This document shows positions 25,000 to 33,179 of a DNA stretch of 64,000 bases, piece by piece. Positions within the stretch are counted from its first letter, which is position 1, and every line of letters begins with the position of its first letter. A program made the translations under genes and the position numbers. Location: positions 62,001-126,000 of the forward strand of contig CAVSBW010000002.1 of the NCBI GenBank assembly GCA_963726295.1, read 5' to 3'. Below the pieces are notes generated by a model, which did not search any database, had not been told where the DNA came from, and worked only from the letters and a program-made list of their open reading frames with translations. Origin of the DNA: DASSQJ01 sp963726295 (GTDB taxonomy: Bacteria > Actinomycetota > Actinomycetes > Actinomycetales > Dermatophilaceae).

Positions 25000-25604
25000 C
25001 CTGGGTCGACGCGCTCGGGTGGTTCGGCTCGGCGCTGCTCATCTTCTCGCTGCTCCAGGCACGCGTGCTGCGGCTGAGGGCGCTCAACACGGTGGCGTGC
25101 CTCATCCTCATCGCGTTCAACGCCCTCGTGGGCGTCTGGCCGATGGTGGCGATGAACATCGTCCTCGCCGGCATCAACATCTACTTCGTCACGCGGATGC
25201 TCCGCCAGCGCCACGACGTGCGCGCGTACACGGTGCTCCAGGTGGCGGACGACGACGCCTACCTCCAGCACTTCCTGGCGGTGCACGACACCGACATCAC
25301 GCGCTTCTTCCCCCGCTTCCGCGAGGGTTCCGGCGGAACCGCGTTCCTCATCCTGCTCGGTGACGAGACGGTCGGGGCGATGGTGGCCCGCAACGCCGGC
25401 AACGGCACGGCCCAGGTCGAGCTCGACTACGCGACACCGCGGTTCCGCGACTTCACCCCCGGAGAGTTCGTCTTCCGGCGCTCCGGCCTGTTCCGTGACC
25501 GTGGGTACCAGCGGGTCCTCACACCGCCCGGCATGGTCGAGCCGTACTACGCGGAGCTGGGCTTCGCGCGCGCCGACGACCGCTACGTCCTCGAGGTGGC
25601 CTGA
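24996..25604 (+). CDS. YgjV-like membrane domain fused to acetyltransferase-like domain
   Basis: A 202-aa protein. Residues 1-70 contain three membrane segments (GWFGSALLIFSLLQARVLRL, TVACLILIAFNALVGVWPMV, NIVLAGINIYFVTRML), as in small YgjV-type inner-membrane proteins. Residues about 80-202 look like a GNAT-type domain (DETVGAMVARNAGNGTAQVELDYATP, then FRDRGYQRVLTPPGM and YYAELGFARADD). The fusion suggests a membrane-tethered transferase; substrate unknown. Translationally coupled to the SIMPL gene by an ATGA overlap. Confidence 0.75.
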   Translation: MTWVDALGWFGSALLIFSLLQARVLRLRALNTVACLILIAFNALVGVWPMVAMNIVLAGINIYFVTRMLRQRHDVRAYTVLQVADDDAYLQHFLAVHDTDITRFFPRFREGSGGTAFLILLGDETVGAMVARNAGNGTAQVELDYATPRFRDFTPGEFVFRRSGLFRDRGYQRVLTPPGMVEPYYAELGFARADDRYVLEVA

Positions 25605-25685
25605 CGCACCGCGCGGTGGGCCGAGCCGGCCGCCGCAACGGCCGCCCTGCCTTGTCGGGGCCGGGCGTGCGCCACGGTCGGTAGC

Positions 25686-26132
25686 GTGCCGGCCATGCCG
25701 ATCAAGCTCGAGAACGTTGCCATCGCCGTCCGCGACCTGGAGGAGGCGATCGCCTTCTTCACCGACCTCGGGCTGTCCGTCCTCGGCCGCGACACCGTCA
25801 GCGGGGAGTGGACCGAAACCGCGGTCGGACTCGACGGCAACCACGCCAAGATCGCCATGCTCGAGACACCGGACGGCAACGGCCGCCTCGAGCTCTTCGA
25901 GTACCTCCATCCCGAGGCGATCGAGACCGAGCCCACGCGACCGAACGAGATCGGCATGCACCGCGTCGCCTTCTCGGTCGACGACCTCGACGAGGCCCTC
26001 GAGATCGCCGCGAGGCACGACTGCCACCCGCTGCGCGGCGTGGCGACCTACGGCGAGGTCTACAGACTGACCTACGTGCGCGGACCCAGCGGGATCATCG
26101 TGATGCTCGCGGAGGAGCTCACGCCGGGCTGA
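25686..26132 (+). CDS. VOC family (glyoxalase/dioxygenase-fold) protein
   Basis: A 148-aa single vicinal-oxygen-chelate protein: IKLENVAIAVRDLEEAIAFF, LELFEYLHPEA, GMHRVAFSVDDLDEALEIA and LTYVRGPSGIIVMLAEEL. The metal-ligand positions appear as an Asn/Ala in place of the first His, then His in MHRVAF and the late Glu region. Likely a small-molecule lyase, dioxygenase or antibiotic-binding protein; substrate cannot be told. Confidence 0.85.
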   Translation: MPAMPIKLENVAIAVRDLEEAIAFFTDLGLSVLGRDTVSGEWTETAVGLDGNHAKIAMLETPDGNGRLELFEYLHPEAIETEPTRPNEIGMHRVAFSVDDLDEALEIAARHDCHPLRGVATYGEVYRLTYVRGPSGIIVMLAEELTPG

Positions 26133-26226
26133 CCACCGCGTCCGCACCGTCAGGGCCCCCGACTCCCTCACGGTGCGGTGCGCCCCTCCGGCGTGGGCTG
26201 CGTCATACCGCCGGGATCGGAATCGT

Positions 26227-26245
26227 GTACTACGGTACGTAGTAC
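26227..26245. promoter_or_regulatory. 7-bp inverted repeat upstream of ppdK
   Basis: GTACTAC and GTAGTAC arms separated by GGTAC, 27 bp before the ppdK start. The arms are perfect and AT-richer than their surroundings, consistent with a repressor or activator site, or a stem in the leader. Cognate protein unknown. Confidence 0.45.
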
Positions 26246-26271
26246 GCATGTCGCAACCAGGAGGCAGTCCC

Positions 26272-28950
26272 ATGGCCCAGCTCGTCCACGACTTCGAGAG
26301 CGGCAACAAGGACATGAAGGACGTCCTGGGCGGCAAGGGCGCCAACCTCGCCGAGATGACCAACCTCGGCATCCCGGTGCCGCCCGGCTTCACCATCACC
26401 ACCCATGCGTGCCGCTCCTACCTGTCGGCCGGGCGGGCACCCGACGGGCTGTGGGACGAGGTCGACGCGCACCTGGCGACGCTCGAGGAGCGGATGGGCC
26501 GCCGGCTGGGGGACGCCGAGGACCCTCTCCTCGTCTCGGTGCGCTCGGGGGCGAAGTTCTCGATGCCCGGGATGATGGAGACGGTCCTCAACATCGGCCT
26601 CGGGGACGCCTCGGTGGCCGGGCTTGCCCGGCAGACCGGCAACCCCCGGTTCGCCTGGGACTCCTACCGCCGCCTGCTCCAGATGTTCGGCCGGACCGTG
26701 CTCGACCTCGAGGGCGAGCTGTTCGAGGACGCCATCGAGGGCGCGAAGCGCGCCAAGGGCGTCACCGCCGACGTCGACCTCGACACCGAGGACCTGCGCG
26801 ACCTCGTGGCCACCTTCAAGAAGGTCATCGCGGACGGCTCCGGCAGCCCCTTCCCGCAGGACCCCCGCGAGCAGCTCCGGGCAGCCGTCGCCGCCGTCTT
26901 CGACTCGTGGAACTCCGACCGCGCCGTGCTCTACCGGCGCCGGGAGCGGATCCCCACCGACCTCGGCACCGCCGTCAACGTGCAGGTCATGGCCTTCGGC
27001 AACCGAGGCTCCGACTCCGGCTCCGGTGTCGCCTTCACCCGCGACCCCGCGACCGGTGCCATCGGCGTCTACGGCGACTACCTGCCCGACGCCCAGGGCG
27101 AGGACGTCGTGGCCGGCGTCCGCAACACCCTCTCCCTCGAGGAGCTGGAGCAGCTCGACGCGACGAGCTACCACCAGCTGCTCGACATCATGGCCCGCCT
27201 CGAGCGCCACTACCGCGACATGTGCGACATCGAGTTCACCATCGAGCGCGGCAAGCTCTGGATGCTCCAGACCCGGGTGGGCAAGCGCACGGCCGAGGCG
27301 GCCTTCCGCATCGCCACCGGCCTGGTCGACGAGGGCGTCATCAGCGAGGAGGAGGCGCTCGGGCGGGTCACCGGTGACCAGCTGGCCCAGCTGATGTTCC
27401 CCCACTTCGCGCACAGCGCCACCGAGCCCGTGGCCCGGGGGATGGCCGCCTCGCCGGGGGCCGCGGTCGGCCGCGCCGTCTTCGACTCGGCCACGGCGGT
27501 GCGCCTGGCCGAGAAGGGCACCCCGGTCATCCTCGTGCGCCGTGAGACCACCCCCGACGACCTCCACGGCATGGTCGCGGCCCGTGGGATCCTGACCAGC
27601 CGCGGCGGCAAGACCTCGCACGCCGCCGTCGTGGCCCGGGGCATGGGACGCACCTGCGTCTGCGGCGCCGAGGCCCTCGACGTCGACACGCACGGCGGCC
27701 TGTTCACCCTGCCGGACGGCACCACGGTGAACCAGGGCGACACCATCTCCATCGACGGCTCCACCGGCGAGATCTTCCTCGGTGAGGTCGCCGTCAACCC
27801 CTCCCCCGTCGTGCGCTACTTCGAGGGCGAGATCGACCCCGAGGGTGCGGACACCCAGCCGGTCGTCGTCTCGGTGCACCGGGTCATGGAGACGGCCGAC
27901 CGGGTGCGGCGGATGCGGGTGCGCACCAACGCCGACACCGCGGAGGACGCCGCCCGCGCTCGCCGCTTCGGCGCCGAGGGCATCGGCCTGACCCGCACCG
28001 AGCACATGTTCCTCGGGGAGCGCCGGGCCATGGTGGAGCGCCTCATCCTCGCCGAGGGCGAGGAGGATCGACAGACGGTCTTCGACGAGCTGCTCCCGCT
28101 GCAGCGTGCGGACTTCATCGACATCTTCGAGGCGATGGAGGGCCGCCCGGTCACCGTGCGCCTGCTCGACCCGCCCCTGCACGAGTTCCTCCCCGACCTC
28201 ACCGAGCTGTCGGTCAAGGTCGCCCTGGAGGACGAGCGCGGCGAGCACTCCGACCGCGACGCCCGGCTGCTCCGCGCCGTGCTGCGGCTCCACGAGCAGA
28301 ACCCGATGCTAGGTCTGCGCGGCGTCCGCCTCGGCCTGGCCATCCCCGGACTGTTCGCCATGCAGGCCCGCGCGATCCTCGAGGCCGCAGCCTCCGTCAT
28401 CGAGGCCGGCGGGGAGGCCCATCCCGAGATCATGATCCCCCTCGTCGGAGCCGTGCAGGAGCTCACCGCCATCCGCGAGGAGGTCGACGCCGCCGCCCAC
28501 GAGGTCCGGGTCCAGCACGCGGTGCACCTCGACCACAAGGTCGGCACGATGATCGAGCTCCCCCGGGCCGCGCTCACCGCCGGCGACATCGCGCGCGCGG
28601 CCGACTTCTTCTCGTTCGGCACCAACGACCTGACCCAGACGACCTGGGGCTTCTCCCGCGACGACGTGGAGTCCTCGTTCTTCTCCCGGTACATGGAGAA
28701 GGGGATCTTCGGGGTGTCGCCCTTCGAGACGATCGATCGCACGGGCGTGGGCCGCCTCGTGCAGATGGCCGCTTGGGAGGGTCGGGAGGCCCACCCGGGC
28801 CTCAAGCTCGGCATCTGCGGCGAGCACGGCGGGGACCCCGAGTCGATCCACTTCTTCCACGAGTCGGGCCTCGACTACGTCTCCTGCTCGCCCTTCCGGA
28901 TCCCGGTGGCGCGGCTCGAGGCGGGCCGGGCGGCTCTCGCCCTCGACTGA
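26272..28950 (+). CDS. ppdK: pyruvate, phosphate dikinase
   Basis: An 892-aa PPDK interconverting pyruvate, ATP and Pi with PEP, AMP and PPi. The ATG at 26272 has AGGAGG seven nt upstream; an earlier in-frame ATG at 26248 lacks one. The N-terminal ATP-grasp domain shows LGGKGANLAEMTNLG and SGAKFSMPGMMETVLN; the phosphohistidine domain has TSRGGKTSHAAVVARGMG (catalytic His); the C-terminal TIM barrel has EGIGLTRTEHMF, GTNDLTQTTWG and LGICGEHGGDP with the catalytic Cys. Length is normal. With malic enzyme and pyruvate carboxylase it covers the PEP/pyruvate node. An IS110 remnant begins about 260 bp downstream. Confidence 0.96.
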   Translation: MAQLVHDFESGNKDMKDVLGGKGANLAEMTNLGIPVPPGFTITTHACRSYLSAGRAPDGLWDEVDAHLATLEERMGRRLGDAEDPLLVSVRSGAKFSMPGMMETVLNIGLGDASVAGLARQTGNPRFAWDSYRRLLQMFGRTVLDLEGELFEDAIEGAKRAKGVTADVDLDTEDLRDLVATFKKVIADGSGSPFPQDPREQLRAAVAAVFDSWNSDRAVLYRRRERIPTDLGTAVNVQVMAFGNRGSDSGSGVAFTRDPATGAIGVYGDYLPDAQGEDVVAGVRNTLSLEELEQLDATSYHQLLDIMARLERHYRDMCDIEFTIERGKLWMLQTRVGKRTAEAAFRIATGLVDEGVISEEEALGRVTGDQLAQLMFPHFAHSATEPVARGMAASPGAAVGRAVFDSATAVRLAEKGTPVILVRRETTPDDLHGMVAARGILTSRGGKTSHAAVVARGMGRTCVCGAEALDVDTHGGLFTLPDGTTVNQGDTISIDGSTGEIFLGEVAVNPSPVVRYFEGEIDPEGADTQPVVVSVHRVMETADRVRRMRVRTNADTAEDAARARRFGAEGIGLTRTEHMFLGERRAMVERLILAEGEEDRQTVFDELLPLQRADFIDIFEAMEGRPVTVRLLDPPLHEFLPDLTELSVKVALEDERGEHSDRDARLLRAVLRLHEQNPMLGLRGVRLGLAIPGLFAMQARAILEAAASVIEAGGEAHPEIMIPLVGAVQELTAIREEVDAAAHEVRVQHAVHLDHKVGTMIELPRAALTAGDIARAADFFSFGTNDLTQTTWGFSRDDVESSFFSRYMEKGIFGVSPFETIDRTGVGRLVQMAAWEGREAHPGLKLGICGEHGGDPESIHFFHESGLDYVSCSPFRIPVARLEAGRAALALD

Positions 28951-29213
28951 CTGTGAGGATCGCCAGCGCAGCCTGATGGTGCTGGGCTGTGGTCGACCGC
29001 CTCGGGTGTGACCCTTCGACTGACTGGCCCTTTGGGTGCCTTTGCGCCGACTTGTCCGCTCGGGGTGGTCGGCCCCGGCCCGGTCGGAGCGTGACTGGCC
29101 TGATCAGGAGCTTGACCGGCGGACGTAGCCGCGCCCGCTGTGTCTCATCACAGTCCTGCCGTGTCTCCTCCCGGACCGGACCCTTCGTCCGCTCCGAGCC
29201 TTGGAGGAACGCA

Positions 29214-29870
29214 ATGCCCAGTCTGTCCGAGATCGTCGATGTCGTCATCGGCGGCGACACCCACGTCGAGACCCACACCGCGGCGGTGGTCGATGCCCGT
29301 ACCGGTGCCGTGCTGGACGAGCCGACCGTGCCGACCACACCCGGGGGCTACCAGGACCTGGTCGACCTTGCCGACGCGCACTCGGCGTTGCGGGTGTGGG
29401 GCCATCGAGGGCACCGGCGGCGGCGCCGGCCTGACCCGCCACCTGGCCCGGGCCGAGGAGGTCGTGCACGAGCTGGACCGTCCCGAACGGGCCAAGCGGC
29501 GGCGAGGGGCGAAGTCGGACCCGTTGGACGCGGCTCGCGCCGCCCGCGAGGCGATCTCCCGGCCGCTGCTCGGCACGCCACGCACCGGTGGTGACCGGCA
29601 GGCCCTGTCGGTGCTGCTCGCCGCCCGCCGCTCCGCGGTCGAGGCCTCGACCGCCGCCCAGCGTCAGCTGTTCTCCCTGGTCATCGCCGCCCCCGAGCGG
29701 CTACGCATCAAGCTGCGCGGCAAGCGGCAGCGCTACCACGCACCCACGAAGGCCTACACCTCCGCCGAACCGCCGACGGCAAGACCCCCCGCGAGATCCG
29801 CCGCTGCCTCAAGTGCTACATCGCCCGAGACCTCTTCAGACTCCTCGAACACAGCCCCTCCACGGCTTGA
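29214..29870 (+). pseudogene. IS110-family transposase remnant
   Basis: The ATG at 29214 has TTGGAGGAA upstream and opens an IS110 DEDD domain (VVIGGDTHVETHTAAVVD). A frameshift near 29405 moves the reading to LTRHLARAEEVVHELDRPER, AKSDPLDAARAAREAI and LSVLLAARRSAVEASTAAQR. After RLRIKLRGK the Transposase_20 half is missing, and only the extreme C-terminus returns in another frame (KTPREIRRCLKCYIARDLF to a TGA at 29868). So there is one frameshift plus an internal deletion of roughly 150 codons. The flanking 28951-29213 is non-coding and presumably the element's left end. Inactive. Confidence 0.88.
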
Positions 29871-29962
29871 CGGACGATAGGAGCGTCGGCGGGCGAGGGC
29901 GGCGCACGCAGCACCTGCGCGTCAGGCGACGTGTTCGGGCGGCCGGCCATCGACCCGGACGT

Positions 29963-30799
29963 TCAGCCGTCTCCGCGCCGCAGGGTGGTGCGAACCCGGT
30001 GGCCGGTGACCACCGTCGCGAGCCATCCCAGACCGAGCAGCCACCCCGCGACGACGTCGGTGAGCCAGTGGTGCCCCAGGTAGACCCGCGAGAGCCCCAT
30101 CGCGAGGACGAAGAGCACCGCGGCGACGACGGCCACCCAGCGCTGCCAGGCCCGGGACGTCCCGAGCAGCGCGAGGTAGGCGAGCATCCCGATGAGCACG
30201 GTCGCGTTCAGGGTGTGCCCCGATGGGAACGACGGAGAGGTCTCCAGCGGCGGGACGGCCAGGGTGGCCGGCGGGCGCGCCCTGCCGACGAGGTCCTTGC
30301 CGGCGACGGTGAGGAGCACCGACCCTGCCGCGGCCACCGACATGAGCACGACCGGGGTCCACGACCGCCGGGCGCCCGCCAGCGCGAGGGTGAGGACGAG
30401 CGCGATGACGCTCATGCCGACGATGCCGCCGAGGTCCGTGAACGCGTTCACCAGCGCGTCCCGGGTGGGCGAGCGCATCGCTACCGCGGCGTCCAGCACC
30501 GGAAGGTCGAGGGTCGCCAGGCCCTCGCGCTCGGTCACCGCGTCGTAGACCTCCGCCGCGAGCAGGTCGACCAGGAGGACGACGGCACCGCCGACGACCA
30601 GGGTGACCACGAGTGCCAGGTTGGCGCGGCCCCACCCCACCACGCGGGCCAGCGGCGCGGACACCCGGCCCACGCTGTCGACAAGGCGCCGACCACCGGC
30701 GCTCGGCCACTCGCCGACGTCCCGGCCGCCGATGTGCTCCTCGTCCGGTCGGGCACGATCCTCTCCCCCGGCCCGGTGCACGTCGTCGGGGTCGGTCAC
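29963..30799 (-). CDS. PAP2-family membrane phosphatase
   Basis: A 278-aa protein with about six membrane helices and the three phosphatase motifs: KDLVGRARP, SFPSGHT and SRVYLGHHWLTD. Family role: hydrolysis of lipid phosphates (such as undecaprenyl diphosphate or phosphatidic acid) at the membrane. Start is uncertain; the GTG at 30799 gives a 60-residue cytosolic lead-in. The candidate att remnant at 30854-30894 lies just upstream, so the PAP2 gene is probably the last resident gene before the integrated element. Confidence 0.85.
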   Translation of the reverse strand: MTDPDDVHRAGGEDRARPDEEHIGGRDVGEWPSAGGRRLVDSVGRVSAPLARVVGWGRANLALVVTLVVGGAVVLLVDLLAAEVYDAVTEREGLATLDLPVLDAAVAMRSPTRDALVNAFTDLGGIVGMSVIALVLTLALAGARRSWTPVVLMSVAAAGSVLLTVAGKDLVGRARPPATLAVPPLETSPSFPSGHTLNATVLIGMLAYLALLGTSRAWQRWVAVVAAVLFVLAMGLSRVYLGHHWLTDVVAGWLLGLGWLATVVTGHRVRTTLRRGDG

Positions 30800-30853
30800 C
30801 CCTGCATTCAAACAGCCGGGCCGGCGCCGCATGGTCTGCGGGGCCGGCCGGCG

Positions 30854-30894
30854 TGAACCGCGTGGGAGTGAGCACATGGTGGAGGCGGCGGGAA
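30854..30894. other. candidate attL: degenerate copy of ssrA 3' end and trailer
   Basis: A 41-bp segment aligns in the same orientation with 46509-46551 (trailer, CCA and the start of the T-arm of ssrA), at 36 identical positions with three substitutions in the first half, one in the second, and a few gap positions. Shared blocks include GCGTGGGAG, CATG, GTGGAGG and GGCGGGAA. Similarity stops on both sides. This is the arrangement expected for the far end of an element integrated at ssrA. Confidence 0.5.
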
Positions 30895-31442
30895 CTTCCC
30901 CTAGATGGCTCTGAACTGGACTTTTGGCTGGTCTTCCGCAGGTGTGTCAGTGGTGTGACAGGTTCACCACGCTCACGGCACGGAGGCGTCGTCACCTCAA
31001 ATTGAAGCCCGCCTGACCCGATCTGAACCCCACTGGGCACCCCATATGCTGACCAACGTAGGCGCGTCACGACCACCCCAAGGGACACCCACGCGACCGG
31101 CAGGCATTCGTCGACACACGGTGACGTGACCGCTGCGGCGTCCGGAATGGCGTGCATGACAACGATGCCAGCAACGACCCGTTAGAGCTCGGCAGCCGGT
31201 GCCGGATCACCCAGCCCCGGATATGCCCGACGCGATGGCGGCGAGTGCAGCCATCAACCGATGGACGTCGTGCTTCGCTCCAGCTTGGCGGTGGAATCGA
31301 AAACGAGCTCACGCCGACCGGCTGAGCCACCAAACCGGGCCTCCGGACTCTCCGGGGCGCTTCACTCCGGTTGGGTGGCTTGGCAATGCCGGGACGCGGA
31401 CGTTGCCTTGCCGGCGGATGCGTAGGTCTCGTCCAGACTGGC
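30895..31442. other. non-coding interval inside the element's left end
   Basis: No ORF in this stretch shows protein-like composition, and the long antisense frame across it overlaps the ICMT gene. GC is slightly lower than the backbone. I see no clear repeat, RNA gene or recognisable promoter. Confidence 0.4.
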
Positions 31443-32033
31443 GTGGTGAATGACTTGACCGCCGCATGCCCGGTGGCGCGGACCGTGCTGGCGGCAAGCT
31501 TCCTCGCCTTCCTGGTCGCCGAGGCTTCGCTCCGGCTTCGGAACGCTCGTGGCTCACCCGGCGCACGGCGGGATCGCGGCAGCATCCTGGCGGTCGTCGC
31601 GGGCATTGCTGCTGGTGGCATCGCGGCCGGCTGGTTCTCGGCCAAAGCCCCGGCGTGGGAGATTCCGGGCACCTGGGTCGCCTTCGGAATCGGGGTGCTC
31701 CTCATCTGGGGCGGGATCGCGCTACGCCAGTGGGCAGTCTTCACCCTGGGCCGCTACTTCACCGTCGTGGTCAGGGTGAGCGGAACGCAACGCGCCATCG
31801 ACCGAGGTCCGTTCCGTTGGGTCCGCCACCCCTCATACACAGGCTTGCTGTTGACCCTGGCTGGCCTGGGGATGGCGATCGGCAACTGGCTCTCCCTCGC
31901 GTCGCTGATCGTCCTGCCATCTATAGGGCTGGCGTTCCGGATCCGGGTCGAGGAGGCGGTCCTGATGAGTACTCTCAAGGGCTATCGCGAGTACGCCGAG
32001 GGAAGGCCCCGTCTGATCCCGTGGGTCTGGTAG
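31443..32033 (+). CDS. isoprenylcysteine carboxyl methyltransferase-family membrane protein
   Basis: A 196-aa membrane protein with about five helices and the ICMT/PEMT signature RGPFRWVRHPSYTGLLLTLA, followed by EEAVLMSTLKGYREYAEGRP, the usual SAM-binding end. The start is tentative (tandem GTG at 31443/31446, no good SD); a longer frame begins at 31371. Bacterial homologues methylate small or lipid substrates; prenyl-cysteine substrates are not expected. First gene inside the putative integrated element. Confidence 0.8.
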   Translation: MVNDLTAACPVARTVLAASFLAFLVAEASLRLRNARGSPGARRDRGSILAVVAGIAAGGIAAGWFSAKAPAWEIPGTWVAFGIGVLLIWGGIALRQWAVFTLGRYFTVVVRVSGTQRAIDRGPFRWVRHPSYTGLLLTLAGLGMAIGNWLSLASLIVLPSIGLAFRIRVEEAVLMSTLKGYREYAEGRPRLIPWVW

Positions 32034-32228
32034 CCGCCAGGGCTGGTCAGGGTGTTTCCTACTGGCGGTCCGAGTTCTGGCGTGGGGAAGGCGAAGAGCC
32101 GAAGCCTGTACGTCGCTGACCGCATCAGGGCAGGCATCATGCCCCGGCGTCTCTGACTTCCTCCGCGAACCGTTTCTGCAGTTGCCCCACACCGCCGCCT
32201 GTTCCCACCGCCGCAATGGGTGGGTCGT

Positions 32229-33092
32229 CTATTGGGCGGCGAAGTCGTGGATGGCGTGGGAGAGGACCGCTCGGCTGGGGCCGAGCCAGTAGAAGTGGCT
32301 TGGCGCGTCCGTCTCGAAGAGCTCGGTCTTGGGGATCGTGCGCACGAAGTCCTTGGCGTGTTCGAAACGCACTCCTCCGTCGTGGCGAGATGCGGTCACC
32401 AAGGTCGGGCAGGACACCGAACCGAGAACTGTCTGGCGGTAGGTCGATCGGCCGGGCGAGCCTTGGCGCAGGTCGGTGACAAACCCCGAGCCGGAGCCCA
32501 TGGCAGCGAAGGTCGCCCGCGCCGACGCGCGGTCAGCAGGAGTCCAACTCGGCCACCACGAACGGACCGGGAGCGTCGACAGGGTGGACATCATCAAGCG
32601 CAGACCTCGGTCACAGGACGTCATCCCACGGATGGCCCGCCAGGTCAGTCCTTCGGTCCACGGCGAGAAGCCCACGGGGCCAGCCGCCGCCTCCGCCCTG
32701 GTGTCGGGGTAGGCCAAGGTCGAGGGAGCACAACTGTGCAGCACCAGCCGAGGCGCCAGGTGCCTCAGGGTCGCGGCGACGTGCATCGCCTGAAGCCCCC
32801 CGAAACTGATTCCCACGGTTGCGGCTGCTTCGCTGATCCCGAGCCCGTCGCACACCTCCGCGACAGCAGGGACGAACTCTGCCGCCATCAGCGAACCCAC
32901 CCTGGTGCTGCCGTACCCTGGGCGGGAGAAGGACACCACCCGGTACCCCAGATCGGTGTAAAGGTCCAACCCAAGTGGAGTGGCCGCCGAGCAGTGCCCC
33001 CCGGGGAAGATCAGCACGACGGCTCTGCCGATGGGACCTGCCAAAGACACTTCCACAGGGCCGAGTGAGGTCGTCACCACTTGGGTGTTCAC
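32229..33092 (-). CDS. alpha/beta hydrolase
   Basis: A 287-aa alpha/beta hydrolase: oxyanion region FPGGHCSA, SRPGYGSTRVGS, nucleophile elbow VGISFGGLQAM (GxSxG with Ser), then CPTLVTASRHDGGV (catalytic Asp) and APSHFYWLG (catalytic His). No signal peptide. The GTG at 33092 is chosen because upstream codons look non-coding. The IS110 element lies immediately upstream, so its own promoter may have been displaced. Confidence 0.82.
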   Translation of the reverse strand: MNTQVVTTSLGPVEVSLAGPIGRAVVLIFPGGHCSAATPLGLDLYTDLGYRVVSFSRPGYGSTRVGSLMAAEFVPAVAEVCDGLGISEAAATVGISFGGLQAMHVAATLRHLAPRLVLHSCAPSTLAYPDTRAEAAAGPVGFSPWTEGLTWRAIRGMTSCDRGLRLMMSTLSTLPVRSWWPSWTPADRASARATFAAMGSGSGFVTDLRQGSPGRSTYRQTVLGSVSCPTLVTASRHDGGVRFEHAKDFVRTIPKTELFETDAPSHFYWLGPSRAVLSHAIHDFAAQ

Positions 33093-33179
33093 GCAACGAG
33101 CATGGCACCGCCGATTCCCTGACACATGTGCGACTCGAAAAGTTCCGTCGCAGGGGACTTGATCAACCCCACCCATGCG

